Part shown: positions 45,615-55,320 of the stretch, piece after piece
How positions within the stretch are numbered: the stretch's first letter is position 1
How the letters are laid out: each line of letters starts with the position of its first letter
Assembly: GCA_934541015.1 (NCBI GenBank)
Contig: CAKTDC010000010.1
Coordinates: forward strand, 1 to 64,000
Direction: 5' to 3'
DNA: 64,000 nt
Origin: an uncultured Luteimonas sp.
Lineage (GTDB): Bacteria; Pseudomonadota; Gammaproteobacteria; Xanthomonadales; Xanthomonadaceae
Notes under the pieces: generated by a model
What the model was told of the DNA's origin: nothing
What the model saw: only the letters and a program-made list of their open reading frames with translations
Databases searched by the model: none
Program-made: the position numbers and the translations under genes

Positions 45615-47879
45615 GTGGCGACTTTCGCGGCCCGGGCTCTGCTGCTGTTCGCGCTGGCATCGGCCAGCGGTCTGGCGATTGCATCGGATGCGGAGTTCGC
45701 GTTCGCGCAGCCGGCCGACGATGCCGGAACGGAAGCGGCAGTCGCCGCCTTGTCCGATCAGGTGCTGGCGGCCCATGCGGCGGGGCGGGTGCAGGTGCCG
45801 GAGACCGGCCTTGCGCAGCTGCGCATCGCCGCGGGACGTGACGGCGAAGCCGTCACCGGCATCCGCGCGTTGATCGACGGTTTTTCCTCGCAGGGCGACC
45901 ACGAACGGGCAAGGCGCTGGGTGCCGTACCTGATCCACGCCCTGGCCTGCGCGGATGACGGGGGCGGGCGGGATGATGCCTATGTCGAAGCGTTCCGCGC
46001 ATGGTTCGCGGGTCGGGATGACCTTGAGGCACAGCGCACGCAGTTCTGGTTTTCCGGGAGCCCCGATGGCGCGGAAGAACGTCTCAGGGAGTCCATGTCC
46101 CGCCTGCGTGGTGCGAACAGGGTCGCGTTGGCCGACGCGCTCGGCCTGGCGGCCCGGTATGCGTTGTTGAAGGTGCTGGATTCGGCTTCGCGGGTGGATG
46201 CGCTGATTGCGGAAGACCAGGCGCAACGCTATCTCATCGACGAAGAAGTGCTGATTCCCACGCCGCAGGGGGTCACGCTTTCAGCCGTGGTCGCGCGAAG
46301 CAGGAAGCTGTCTTCGCCCGCTCCGGCGGCCATGATATTCACGATCTACACGGTGCCGTCGGCCAATCGCGCGGCCGCGCTACAGGCCGCCGCGCGCGGC
46401 TATGTCGGCGTGGTGGTGGACGCGCGCGGCAAACGCCTGGGCAGCGGAGACATCGCTCCCTATGAGCGGGAAGCCGAGGACACCGCCGCCGCCGTCGAAT
46501 GGATCGCGCGCCAGCCGTGGAGCGACGGCCGGGTGGCGATGTATGGCGGCAGCTATTCCGGCTTCTCCGCCTGGGCAGCGACCAGGCGCATGCCGGCCGC
46601 CCTGAAAACCATCGTGCCCTACGCAGCGGCGATTCCCGGGCTGGGCCTGCCGATGGAGAACAATGTCTTCCTCAACGCCAACTATGCATGGCCATTCCAT
46701 GTTGCGGGAAGCCGCTGGCTGGATGCGGACACCTATTCCGACCGCGAACGCTGGCGGAGGCTGAGCCGGGACTGGTACTCCAGCGGTCGGCCGTACCGCG
46801 AGATCGACCAGGTCGATGGCACCCCCAATCCCTGGCTGCAGCGCTGGCTTTCGCATCCCGCCTACGACGCGTACTGGCAGGCGATGGTGCCGTACGGCGC
46901 TGAATTCGGGCGCATCGACATCCCGGTGCTGTCGATCACCGGCTACTACGATGACGGCCAGATATCCGCATTGCAGTACTTCAAGGAACACCATCGCCAC
47001 CGGCCCGGCGCCGAACACTACCTGCTGATCGGCCCCTATGACCATTTCGGCACGCAGGCCCCGATCAAGCCGCGCAATGTGGCCGGATACGACATTGACC
47101 CGTCCGCGCAGTTCGACACCGTGGAGATCACCTTCGAATGGCTGGATCATGTGCTGCGCGATGGTCCGCTGCCGGCGCTGCTTCGGGACAGGGTCAACTA
47201 CCAGCTGATGGGGGCCGATGCCTGGTGCCACGCGCCGTCCCTGGCCGCGGCAGGTCACCCCACGGCGTTCCACCTCTCCGCGGCGGCGTGCGGAGACCAC
47301 CGCTGCCTGTCGCGGAGCGGGTCGGACGGGAAAGCCCTGGTCCAGACAGTCGATTTCAGCGATCGCGCCACGGAAGGGCATCCCTATTACCCGTACCCGG
47401 TCGTGCGCGAACGGCTGGAGGTGGACAGCGGCTTCGCCTTCGTCAGCGATCCGTTCGAACGGCCAGCCACGGTGGCCGGTACGTTCTCCGGCGAGCTGAA
47501 GGTGCGCATCGACAGGCGCGATTTCGACTTCAGCGTGTCGCTGTACGAGCTGATCGCGGACGGAAGGACCATGCAGCTGTCGTACTACGTCGGCCGGGCC
47601 AGCTACGCCCGCGACATGACCCGCCGCGAGCTCCTGGTCCCCGGCGAATGGACCGTCGTTCCTTTCGAACGCACCCGCATGACCGGGCGCAGGATGGAAG
47701 CGGGAAGCCGTTTGCTGGTGGTGGTAGACGTACTGAAGGACGCCAACCACCAGGTCAACATGGGCACCGGCCGCGACGTCAGCGAAGAGTCCGTTGACGA
47801 TACCGGAGCCACGTTGAGGATCGAGTGGCACCCTGACAGCGTCGTCCGGGTGCCGCTGGGAACAGATTGCCGCGGTTGA
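45615..47879 (+). CDS. Exported CocE/NonD-family serine hydrolase
   Basis: The 754-residue product has a signal peptide (MATFAARALLLFALASASGLAIA), a helical region of about 190 residues, then an X-Pro dipeptidyl-peptidase/CocE fold. The nucleophile Ser313 lies in GGSYSG (GxSxG-like), DDGQ holds a candidate Asp and GPYDHFG a candidate His. A C-terminal beta jelly-roll domain with RIDRRDFDFSVSLYEL completes it. Members cleave acyl or peptide bonds (glutaryl acylase, cocaine esterase, X-Pro peptidase); the substrate is unknown. The GTG start is chosen because AGGAGA precedes it closely and the signal begins there. It is the third gene of the padR operon. Confidence 0.85.
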   Translation: MATFAARALLLFALASASGLAIASDAEFAFAQPADDAGTEAAVAALSDQVLAAHAAGRVQVPETGLAQLRIAAGRDGEAVTGIRALIDGFSSQGDHERARRWVPYLIHALACADDGGGRDDAYVEAFRAWFAGRDDLEAQRTQFWFSGSPDGAEERLRESMSRLRGANRVALADALGLAARYALLKVLDSASRVDALIAEDQAQRYLIDEEVLIPTPQGVTLSAVVARSRKLSSPAPAAMIFTIYTVPSANRAAALQAAARGYVGVVVDARGKRLGSGDIAPYEREAEDTAAAVEWIARQPWSDGRVAMYGGSYSGFSAWAATRRMPAALKTIVPYAAAIPGLGLPMENNVFLNANYAWPFHVAGSRWLDADTYSDRERWRRLSRDWYSSGRPYREIDQVDGTPNPWLQRWLSHPAYDAYWQAMVPYGAEFGRIDIPVLSITGYYDDGQISALQYFKEHHRHRPGAEHYLLIGPYDHFGTQAPIKPRNVAGYDIDPSAQFDTVEITFEWLDHVLRDGPLPALLRDRVNYQLMGADAWCHAPSLAAAGHPTAFHLSAAACGDHRCLSRSGSDGKALVQTVDFSDRATEGHPYYPYPVVRERLEVDSGFAFVSDPFERPATVAGTFSGELKVRIDRRDFDFSVSLYELIADGRTMQLSYYVGRASYARDMTRRELLVPGEWTVVPFERTRMTGRRMEAGSRLLVVVDVLKDANHQVNMGTGRDVSEESVDDTGATLRIEWHPDSVVRVPLGTDCRG

Positions 47880-47913
47880 TCCGCCGGTGCGCGGTGTGCG
47901 GCCGGGCTGGGCG

Positions 47914-49296
47914 TCAGCGTGATGCGGAACGCTTGCGCGTCGCCTTCGGTGCGGACCTGGGTGAAGTGGCCGCCTTCTTCGTCGCGGGCCTTGCCGCGGA
48001 GCTGCGCGCCACCCGTGCGTCCGCCGACTGCGCGCGCGATGCGGCCGCCGATGCGGTGTTGGCGGCGATGAAGTCGCGCACCTGCGGGTAGACCTGCTCG
48101 CGCCAGCGGCGGCCGCTGAAGATGCCGTAGTGGCCGGCGCCGTTGACGGTGATGTGCTTGCGCTCGTGGTCGGCCAGGCCGGTGCACAGGGTGTGCGCGG
48201 CGCGGGTCTGGCCGAGGCCGGAGATGTCGTCGAGCTCGCCCTCGATGGTCAGCAGCGCGGTGTCGCGGATCGCCGACGGGGTCACCAGCTCGCCGTCGAC
48301 CTCCCACAGGCCCTGCGGCAGCAGTTGCTCCTTGAACACCACGCGGATGGTGTCGAGGTAGTACTCGGCCGGCATGTCGAGCACCGCGTTGTACTCGTCG
48401 TAGAACTTGCGGTGCGATTCGGCGTCCTCGAGGTCGCCCTTGACCAGGTTCTGGTAGAAGTCCCAGTGCGACATGAAGTGCCGCTCCGGGTTCATCGACA
48501 TGAATCCGGTGTGCTGCAGGAAGCCTGGGTAGACGCGGCGGCCGGCGCCGGGGAAGTTCTGCGGCACAGGGTGGATGACGTTGTTCTCGAACCACCACAT
48601 CGGCTTCTGGGTGGCGAGGTTGTTGACCGAGGTCGGCGATTCGCGGGTGTCGATCGGCCCGCCCATCATGGTCAGCGAGCGCGGGGTCTCCTCGCCGCGC
48701 GCGGCCATCAGCGACACCGCGGCCAGCACCGGTACTGTCGGCTGGCACACGCTCATCACGTGCAGGTCGGTCGCGCCGATGTGGCGGATGAACTCCTCGA
48801 TGTAGGAGATGTAGTCGTTGAGCGTGAACGGGCCGGCGCTCCTGGCCACCATGCGCGCGTCGATCCAGTCGGTGATGTAGACCTTGTGGTCGCGCAGCAT
48901 GGTGCGCACGGTGTCGCGCAGCAGGGTGGAGTGGTGGCCCGACAGCGGGGCGACGATCAGCACCGGCGGCTGGCCGCGCATCTCGCCGATGGTGCCGGCG
49001 TCGTCGGTATAGCGCTTGAAGCGCAGCAGGTTGCAGAACGGCTTGGCGACCACGGTCTTCTGCACCACGGGATAGACCGTGCCTTCCCAGGCGATCGAGT
49101 GGATGCCGAACGCCGGCTTCTCGTAGTCCTTGCCGATCCGGTAGATCAGCTCGTTGGCCGCGGCGATGCGCTCGGCCCCGGGCATCGTCGACAGCCAGCT
49201 GCCCGGCGCCGAGAACGCCTTGGCGTTGGCCTGGGCCCAGTAGGTGAAGGGCTTTGCCCAGGCGCGTCCGAGTTCATGGAGCTGGTAGAGGAGCAT
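47914..49296 (-). CDS. phaZ: Intracellular polyhydroxyalkanoate depolymerase
   Basis: PhaZ breaks down stored polyhydroxyalkanoate granules into hydroxyacids. The 460-residue protein has the family opening MLLYQLHELGRAWAKPFTYWAQ, APLSGHHSTLLRDTV, HVMSVCQPTVPVL with Cys184 (equivalent to the catalytic Cys183 of Ralstonia PhaZ1, in place of a lipase-box serine), and the His region NGAGHYGIFSGRRW. The C-terminal 50 residues are an Ala/Lys/Arg/Ser-rich tail. No polymer-synthase gene lies nearby. The ATG at 49296 fits family N-termini; an upstream extension of 39 residues is not typical. Confidence 0.92.
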   Translation of the reverse strand: MLLYQLHELGRAWAKPFTYWAQANAKAFSAPGSWLSTMPGAERIAAANELIYRIGKDYEKPAFGIHSIAWEGTVYPVVQKTVVAKPFCNLLRFKRYTDDAGTIGEMRGQPPVLIVAPLSGHHSTLLRDTVRTMLRDHKVYITDWIDARMVARSAGPFTLNDYISYIEEFIRHIGATDLHVMSVCQPTVPVLAAVSLMAARGEETPRSLTMMGGPIDTRESPTSVNNLATQKPMWWFENNVIHPVPQNFPGAGRRVYPGFLQHTGFMSMNPERHFMSHWDFYQNLVKGDLEDAESHRKFYDEYNAVLDMPAEYYLDTIRVVFKEQLLPQGLWEVDGELVTPSAIRDTALLTIEGELDDISGLGQTRAAHTLCTGLADHERKHITVNGAGHYGIFSGRRWREQVYPQVRDFIAANTASAAASRAQSADARVARSSAARPATKKAATSPRSAPKATRKRSASR

Positions 49297-49425
49297 CCGG
49301 GGATCCGAAAGGTTTGTTGCACCGCAACATAACAGATCGGGGCCGGAAAATAAACCGGTTCCGGATGTCGGGCACGATGTGTTCCGCGAGCGGAAAGGTA
49401 CGCGGCCGCACACGGCGGCAAGGAT

Positions 49426-50016
49426 TCACGACACTTCGAGGCTCGCGCAGTCCGCGGCCAGCGCCGGGGACAGCCAGCAGTGGGAGCCCACCTGGCGGAA
49501 GCCGAGCGCGGCGAACCGCCGCCGGTAGAAGGCGGCGGGCCGGGCGATGAAGCCGTCGTCGTCGCCCTCGGTGCGGTCCTCGCGGGTGAATGCCTCGAGG
49601 AAGGCCACGCCGCCGCAGAGCGCGGCCAGGCCCGGCAGGCCGGTGGCGATCTCGCGGGCGTCGAGATAGTGCAGCACGTCGCTGCAGACCAGCAGGTCCA
49701 CCGGCGGCACCGGCCGCAGGCTGGCGAAATCGGCGAAGCGGGCCGGATACAGGTTGCGCCGGCGGCCGTAGCGGGAGATCGCGTACTCGCTGCTGTCGAA
49801 GCCGACGTAGTCCGCCTTCGGGCGCAGGCGCAGCAGCGGTGCCCGCCACGCTCCCTCGCCGCAGCCGATGTCGAGCACGCTGCGCAGCGGCCGCTCCAGG
49901 TGGTACTCCGCGACCGCCACCGCGAGCGCCACCTTGCGCGCCAGCCGCTGCGCGCCGCCGATCCGGCCGCCGCGGTACCACCTGTCGAAATAGGCTCTGT
50001 CGTATTGCTTGGACAT
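49426..50016 (-). CDS. Class I SAM-dependent methyltransferase
   Basis: The 196-residue protein begins MSKQYDRAYFDRWYRGG and carries the SAM-binding motif I VLDIGCGEG with following YVGFDSSEYAI and DLLVCSDVLHYLD, typical of class I methyltransferases. The substrate is not evident; no companion pathway genes lie nearby. The ATG start gives a compact family-type protein. The gene is oriented like phaZ with about 130 bases between; a shared transcript is possible but not shown. Confidence 0.85.
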   Translation of the reverse strand: MSKQYDRAYFDRWYRGGRIGGAQRLARKVALAVAVAEYHLERPLRSVLDIGCGEGAWRAPLLRLRPKADYVGFDSSEYAISRYGRRRNLYPARFADFASLRPVPPVDLLVCSDVLHYLDAREIATGLPGLAALCGGVAFLEAFTREDRTEGDDDGFIARPAAFYRRRFAALGFRQVGSHCWLSPALAADCASLEVS

Positions 50017-50182
50017 CCGGGCATCTGGAGGATTGCGGGAGTGCTGCTAGGCGCGAGCCATCCTGCCACAGACCCGCCGCCTCCTGTCGCACGCCGGCCG
50101 CGCCAGCCTGCGCCCCTGCAGGCGGAGACGCTCGTGCATCGGGGGCTCGCTACAATCGCTCATCGCCCACGAGAGCAATCGC

Positions 50183-50635
50183 ATGCAGACCTACCTCTGG
50201 ATCAAGTCCGCCCATCTGCTGCTGGTGATGGCCTGGGTGGCGGCGGCGTTCTACCTGCCGCGGATCCTGATCAACCTGGCCGAGGCGGGCGACGAGGCCG
50301 CGGTGCGGGCGCGGCTGCTGCTGATGGGGCGGCGGCTGTACCGCTTCGGCCACGTGATGTTCGGGCTGGCGCTGCTGCTGGGCCTGGCGCTCTGGCTGGG
50401 CTACCGGGCGATCCCGGACTTCCCGACCATGGTCGGCCCCGGGACCGGCTGGATGCACGCCAAGCTGCTACTGGTCGCGCTGCTGTTCGCGCACTACATC
50501 GTCGGCGGACGCTGGCTCAAGGGCCGGGAGCGCGGGCGCCCGCTGCCGTCGTCGAAAGCGCTGCGGATCTTCAACGAGATCCCGGTGTTCGGGCTGCTGG
50601 CGGTGATCTGGCTGGTGCTGGCCAAGCCGTTCTGA
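50183..50635 (+). CDS. HemJ-like protoporphyrinogen oxidase / CopD-family membrane protein
   Basis: The 150-residue protein has four helices and matches the HemJ (UPF0093) family. Conserved features are LWIKSAHLLLVMAWVAAAFYLPR with the family's early histidine, GWMHAKLLLVALLFAHY, and the C-terminal FNEIPVFGLLAVIWLVLAKPF, the most diagnostic part. HemJ converts protoporphyrinogen to protoporphyrin in heme synthesis. Annotation pipelines often call it CopD family, so a copper-related role is the alternative. It stands alone. Confidence 0.85.
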   Translation: MQTYLWIKSAHLLLVMAWVAAAFYLPRILINLAEAGDEAAVRARLLLMGRRLYRFGHVMFGLALLLGLALWLGYRAIPDFPTMVGPGTGWMHAKLLLVALLFAHYIVGGRWLKGRERGRPLPSSKALRIFNEIPVFGLLAVIWLVLAKPF

Positions 50636-50650
50636 TCGCGACCGCGCCGC

Positions 50651-52303
50651 TCAGGCGCGCGCCGGCGCAGGATCGTCCCAGGCCACGACGCGGTTGCGCC
50701 CGCGGCGCTTGGCCTCGTACATCGCGCCGTCGGCGCGTCGCAGCAGGGAGGCGGCGTCCTCGTCGCCCGGCTCCAGCGCTGCCAGGCCGATGCTGGCGGT
50801 GACTTCCAGGCCGGGAATGCCCATGCCCGCGCCCGCGGCGGCGATGCGCTCGCGCACCGTCTCCATCCGCGGCCGCGCGTCGCCGATGCCCACGCCCGGC
50901 AGCAGCACCAGGAATTCCTCGCCGCCCATGCGGATCACGTCGCCCTTGCCGCGCATGGACTGGGCGATCGCCTCGGCCACCACCACCAGGACGCGGTCGC
51001 CGACGTCGTGGCCGTGGGTGTCGTTGATGCGCTTGAAGAGATCGACGTCGACGAAGCCGATCGTCAGCGCGGTGCCGTTCGCGCGCGCCTGCGCGAAGCA
51101 GCGGTCGAGCCGGGCCAGGCCCGAGCGCCGGTTGCGCACGCCGGTGAGTGCGTCGGTGTCGGCGAGCACGCGCATGGCGTCGCGCTGCCGGCGCAGCTGT
51201 CCGTAACGGTTGGTCAGGGTGTAGGCCGCCACCACGAGGAACCAGCTCAGCGCCAGCTGGATGACCTCGATCCGGTATTCGATCACGGGCCGGGCGGCCG
51301 CGACCTGCGGCAGGAACAGCAGCAGCAGAGGAACGGCCGAGGCGAAGGTGACCACTGCGCGCGGACCGCCGGGCGACAGCTGCGAGGCGAGCAGCAGCCC
51401 CAGGCAGGCGATCAGGAACCAGCCGTCGGCGATGGCCCAGGCCACGCGCAGCGCGTCCGCCGGCAGCAGCGGCACCAGCACGGTGATCGCGAGCAGCGGC
51501 AGCAGCAGCCACCAGGACCTTCCGCGCAGCTCCGGCCGCTCGCGGGCAAGGCCCGACATGCTCCACAGCAGCTGCAGCGTCGCCGCGAAGCCCAGCGCCG
51601 ACACCGATACCAGCCAGCGCCACTCGTGGCCTGCCACCGGCAGCCACGGCCGCGGGTAGCCGCTCAGACTGTTGAGCACCGCCTGCCACAGCAGCAGCGC
51701 CAGGCAAGCGCTGACGTGGACAAGGAATCTCCGGTCGAGGGTGCCGAAGAACCCCATCAGCGCCGAGAACGCCAGCGCCACCGCGATCGCCAGGCAGGAT
51801 GCCCGCACCAGCAGGCGCATGGTGTCTTCCTGCTGCACCGGGCTGGGTCCGCCGACGCGCACGGTGGGAATCCACATCCGCTTCAGCGGCGGAAGCCAGC
51901 CCACTTGCACCGGTTCGCGGCTGCCGGCGGGCGGCACTGCGACCATGCCGATGCCGGCGCGGAAGCGGGAATCGCGGGTGCGGGCATCGTGCACCAGGCC
52001 ACAAACCCGGCGATCGCCGAGCGCGACCATGACCTCGCCGGCAAACACGTTGAACACGCTGATCGCCTGCGGCATGCCCGACCAGCCCTCCGGCGGCGCC
52101 GGGATATCCACCGTGCGCAGCCCTTCGAGCATTTCCGGCTGGCAGTCGCGCACTGGCGTGGCCTCGGCGGTGGGGGTGCCGACGAACAGGTAGCCGGACG
52201 CCGGGCTCGACGCCTGCGCCGTCGCACACAGCAGCATCGCCAGAAGGGGCAGAAGCCGCGCAGGCAGCCATCCCCGGCTCCTGCGCAGGTCCGTCGCGGT
52301 CAT
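50651..52303 (-). CDS. Membrane diguanylate cyclase (7TM-type sensor with GGDEF)
   Basis: The 550-residue protein has a signal sequence, an extracytoplasmic domain of about 130 residues (a 7TMR-DISMED2-like sensor), about seven helices between residues 160 and 365, and a GGDEF domain. The GGEEF loop (460-464) is intact, with DVDLFKRINDTHGHDVGD and DALTGVRNRR, so cyclic-di-GMP synthesis should occur. The canonical inhibitory RxxD site before the loop is not present (the sequence is RGKGDVIRM). It is encoded convergent with the HemJ-like gene and, like the HD-GYP/EAL pair, belongs to the local c-di-GMP set. Confidence 0.92.
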   Translation of the reverse strand: MTATDLRRSRGWLPARLLPLLAMLLCATAQASSPASGYLFVGTPTAEATPVRDCQPEMLEGLRTVDIPAPPEGWSGMPQAISVFNVFAGEVMVALGDRRVCGLVHDARTRDSRFRAGIGMVAVPPAGSREPVQVGWLPPLKRMWIPTVRVGGPSPVQQEDTMRLLVRASCLAIAVALAFSALMGFFGTLDRRFLVHVSACLALLLWQAVLNSLSGYPRPWLPVAGHEWRWLVSVSALGFAATLQLLWSMSGLARERPELRGRSWWLLLPLLAITVLVPLLPADALRVAWAIADGWFLIACLGLLLASQLSPGGPRAVVTFASAVPLLLLFLPQVAAARPVIEYRIEVIQLALSWFLVVAAYTLTNRYGQLRRQRDAMRVLADTDALTGVRNRRSGLARLDRCFAQARANGTALTIGFVDVDLFKRINDTHGHDVGDRVLVVVAEAIAQSMRGKGDVIRMGGEEFLVLLPGVGIGDARPRMETVRERIAAAGAGMGIPGLEVTASIGLAALEPGDEDAASLLRRADGAMYEAKRRGRNRVVAWDDPAPARA

Positions 52304-52361
52304 CGCCCTTCCGTTCCCCTGTCGTGGCCGGCCGCGGGCAGCTGCCGGTTCCCCGGTGGGA

Positions 52362-53573
52362 TTATCCCCGGGACCGGGTCCGCGGGGAACCTGCGGGCCG
52401 ACGGCGGTGGATGTCGTGCGTGGCCACGCCGAGCGCGCGGTCGGGCAGGGCGAAATACTCCGGATGCCGCAGGGTGCGGTCCATGTCGTGCACGCCGCTG
52501 CCCCAGTGCTCGCGCAGCGGGATCGGGCCGAAGGCGTAGTCCTTGCTCTCCTGCTCGTGCGGCTTGGCCTGGTAGATCAGGTGGATGATGTTGAACACCC
52601 GGTCGTCGAGGTAGGGCGAGAGCGCCTCCTCCAGGTGCGGCGGCAGCCTGCCTTCGGGCAGCCGCGCGATCAGTTCCTTGAGCGAGGTGCGCAGCTTCTG
52701 CGCGACTTCCACCATCTGCGTGCCGTGACGGGTGCGGCTGGAGTAGCGGATGTCCTTGATCCGCTCGAGCACGTCCAGCATCGTCTTGGGCCGCGCGCCA
52801 CGCGCGCTCCACAGGTCGACCTGGAGCACCAGGGTGTCCTCGTGCGGCTGGCACTCCAGGATGTATTCCAGCGGCGTGTTGGACACGATGCCGCCGTCCC
52901 AGAACGGCTCGCCGTCGATCTCGACCGCCGGAAACGCCGGCGGCAGCGCCGCGGAGGCGAGGATATGCTCGACCCGGATCTCTTCCAGCGCGCTGTCGAA
53001 GTAGCGGAAATTGCCGCTGGTCACGCTGGCCGCGCCGACGGTCAGGCGCACGCCGGGAGTGTCGTTGATGCGGTCGAAGTCGACCAGGCGCAGCAGGGTG
53101 TCGCGCAGCGGCGAGGTGTCGTAGAAGCTCGTCGCCGCATCGCTGCCGTCGCTGAACAGGTAGGGCGAGAGCGGCCTGGGCTGGAAGAAGCCGCGCTGCC
53201 CGTGCAGCATCGCGCCGACGGCACCGAGGTTGCGCGACCAGGCCAGCAGCCCGGGGTGGTCCGGCTGGCAGGCGATCATGCCGCGCAGCGCGACCGCGGG
53301 CAGCGCCAGCGGCCCGGACGGATCGGATACCGTGTCCCAGAATGCGCGCAGGCGCCCGACGCGGTCCTGCGGCGCGTTGCCGGCGAGGATGGCGGCGTTG
53401 ATCGCGCCGATGGAAATGCCGGCGAACCAGTTGGGCGCGATCCCGGCCGCGCGCATCCGCTCGTACACGCCGCACTGGTAGCCGCCCAGGGCGCCGCCGC
53501 CCTGGAGCACCAGGGCGACGGTGGGGTAGCCGCGCAGGTGCGCGCGGACGGCGTCGGAGGCTGGCTCGTTCAC
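52362..53573 (-). CDS. Patatin-like phospholipase with DUF3734 tail
   Basis: The 403-residue cytoplasmic protein has the patatin triad: oxyanion loop GGGALGG near residue 25, the nucleophile serine in GISIG near residue 54 and the Asp in DGGIVSN near 210. The C-terminal region (HLIYQAKPHEQESKDY, REHWGSGVHDM) is DUF3734, often found in PHA-related and rhizobial patatins. It hydrolyses acyl chains from phospholipids or related lipids. It is encoded upstream of, and in the same direction as, the diguanylate cyclase gene. Confidence 0.9.
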   Translation of the reverse strand: MNEPASDAVRAHLRGYPTVALVLQGGGALGGYQCGVYERMRAAGIAPNWFAGISIGAINAAILAGNAPQDRVGRLRAFWDTVSDPSGPLALPAVALRGMIACQPDHPGLLAWSRNLGAVGAMLHGQRGFFQPRPLSPYLFSDGSDAATSFYDTSPLRDTLLRLVDFDRINDTPGVRLTVGAASVTSGNFRYFDSALEEIRVEHILASAALPPAFPAVEIDGEPFWDGGIVSNTPLEYILECQPHEDTLVLQVDLWSARGARPKTMLDVLERIKDIRYSSRTRHGTQMVEVAQKLRTSLKELIARLPEGRLPPHLEEALSPYLDDRVFNIIHLIYQAKPHEQESKDYAFGPIPLREHWGSGVHDMDRTLRHPEYFALPDRALGVATHDIHRRRPAGSPRTRSRG

Positions 53574-53637
53574 GCCAAGCCGCCCTCGCCGCGGCCGGCG
53601 CCCGTGCGTTCGCGGATGGCGCCGTGGGTCGAAGGCA

Positions 53638-55320
53638 TCAGCGCTCGGGCCGCGACAGTTCCACCGGCACGCCGTCGCCGTTGCAGCCGCCCTGCGCGCA
53701 CAGCTGCGCGCGCAGGGCGGGCGTGGCCTGCACGATGACGTGGTAGATCACGTTCTGTTCGAGCGTGCCGCGGAAGGCGTGGCTGCCCGGGCCGCGCGCC
53801 CAGATGCCGACGTCGTCGCCGCCGTGGGTCTCCGAGACCAGCGGCACCAGCGCTTCCTGCAGGAAGTCCGGGTGGGTGGTGTCGACGTCGGTCAGGTCCG
53901 GGCGGCCGGTCGCGGGCTCGAACCCGCCGGGGCGGTGCAGGTGGCGCTTGGGGCCGGCGGGCTGGCGGTTGCTGGCGCCGGCGTAGCCGGGGCCGTTGGC
54001 GTAGACCAGGGTGGTCACCGGCAGGCCGAAGGCATCGCGCGCGTAGTCGTTCGGATCGGCGTCCTCGCTCAGGCCGCCGATGACCTTGCCCAGGATCGGA
54101 TTGCCGCGGCGTGGATAGCCGACGAAGCCGAGCGTGTGCGAATGGTCGGCGGTGACCACGATCAGGGTGTCGTCGGCGGAGGTCATTTCCGCGGCGGCGC
54201 GGACCGCCCGCGACATCGCCGCGGTCTCGTCCAGGGCGCGGTAGGCGTTGCCTTCGTGGTTGGCGTGGTCGATGCGGCCGCTCTCGACCAGCAGGACATA
54301 GCCGCCGGCCCTGCGCGAGAGCGATTCGATGGCGAAGCGGGTCATGGCCTCGATGTCGGGCTCGCCGTCGGCCCCCTTGTCGCGGTCGTGCTCGTACTGC
54401 ATGTGGTCGGGTTCGAACAGGCCGAGCACCGCGGGCGCCCCCCGGGCGGCTTCGAACTGGCGGGTGCTATGGACGAAGCGCCCCTCGGGATTGAGCGCCA
54501 TCCATTCCCCGACCAGGTTGCGGCCGTCGCTGCGCTTGCCGCGAACGCCCGGAATCACCTCGGCGTCGGGCAGGAACTGCGCGGCGCCGCCGGCGAGCAC
54601 GACCTGCGGCCCGCCGGTCCTGCGCACGAAGTCGATGAACTGGCTGGCGATGTCCTTGCAGCCGGCCGCGCGCGCGGCGGCTGGCGTGGCGGTGTCGCTT
54701 TCCCAGTTGCGGTCGGGGGAGTGGGCGTAGGTGGCGGCCGGGGTGGCATGGGTCAGGCGCGCGGTGGTGACGATGCCGGTGCCCATGCCGGCGGCGGCGG
54801 CCAGGTCCAGCCAGCTGCGCAGGTGCCGGTCGCGCGACTGCGCGCAGTCGCGGCGGTCGCCGGCGCTGACGCCGATCGCGCCCATGTGCGATTTCACGCC
54901 GGTGGCGATGGCGGTCATGGTGCCGGCCGAATCGGGCGTCTGCGCATCGGTGTTGTAGGTGCGGCTGAAGGCGGTGTGCGGGAACTCCTCCCAGGACAGC
55001 AGGTTCTCCTCGCCGGCGCCGCCCTTGCGCTGGCCCTCGAAGATGCGCGCGGCGGCGACCGTGGTCAGGCTCATGCCGTCGCCGAGGAAGACGATCACGT
55101 TCTTCGCCTGCCCGGCCATGGCGCCGTTGCGGGCAGCGTGCGCGGCGCCGCTGCGGTACCACCAGGCGGGGGTTTCGCCGCCGGGCCGTTCGATCGCGGG
55201 CATGTCCACGTGCGGCGTGACGGCGATGGCCGCGGGCGCGGGCGCGGCGGGCGGGGCCGAGGCGCATCCGGCGAGCAGGGTGGCGAGCGTGAGGGTGGCG
55301 GCGGGGAGCAGGCGGGGCAT
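53638..55320 (-). CDS. Alkaline phosphatase (PhoA family) lipoprotein
   Basis: The 560-residue product starts with a lipoprotein signal (MPRLLPAATLTLATLLAGC, lipobox LAGC), so it is membrane-tethered outside the cytoplasm. The phosphatase core contains FLGDGMS and DSAGTMTAIATGVKS, with the nucleophile Ser in DSAGT. ESGRIDHANHEG and VTADHSHTLGF supply metal ligands, and THGGDDVGIWARGP further metal ligands at the end. It releases phosphate from organic phosphoesters. The start at 55320 was chosen because the signal begins there. No phosphate-regulation box was identified. Confidence 0.92.
   Translation of the reverse strand: MPRLLPAATLTLATLLAGCASAPPAAPAPAAIAVTPHVDMPAIERPGGETPAWWYRSGAAHAARNGAMAGQAKNVIVFLGDGMSLTTVAAARIFEGQRKGGAGEENLLSWEEFPHTAFSRTYNTDAQTPDSAGTMTAIATGVKSHMGAIGVSAGDRRDCAQSRDRHLRSWLDLAAAAGMGTGIVTTARLTHATPAATYAHSPDRNWESDTATPAAARAAGCKDIASQFIDFVRRTGGPQVVLAGGAAQFLPDAEVIPGVRGKRSDGRNLVGEWMALNPEGRFVHSTRQFEAARGAPAVLGLFEPDHMQYEHDRDKGADGEPDIEAMTRFAIESLSRRAGGYVLLVESGRIDHANHEGNAYRALDETAAMSRAVRAAAEMTSADDTLIVVTADHSHTLGFVGYPRRGNPILGKVIGGLSEDADPNDYARDAFGLPVTTLVYANGPGYAGASNRQPAGPKRHLHRPGGFEPATGRPDLTDVDTTHPDFLQEALVPLVSETHGGDDVGIWARGPGSHAFRGTLEQNVIYHVIVQATPALRAQLCAQGGCNGDGVPVELSRPER

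Noticed and set aside
45615..47879. Alternative upstream start extending the hydrolase across the HAAS gene (open frame from 44643)
   Set aside because: The upstream part overlaps a certain gene in another frame and is not protein-like; the signal peptide begins at the GTG at 45615.
52358..52384. Additional copy of the 19-bp dispersed repeat (ATTATCCCCGGGACC)
   Set aside because: Several mismatches in the core and no paired copy; likely chance similarity.
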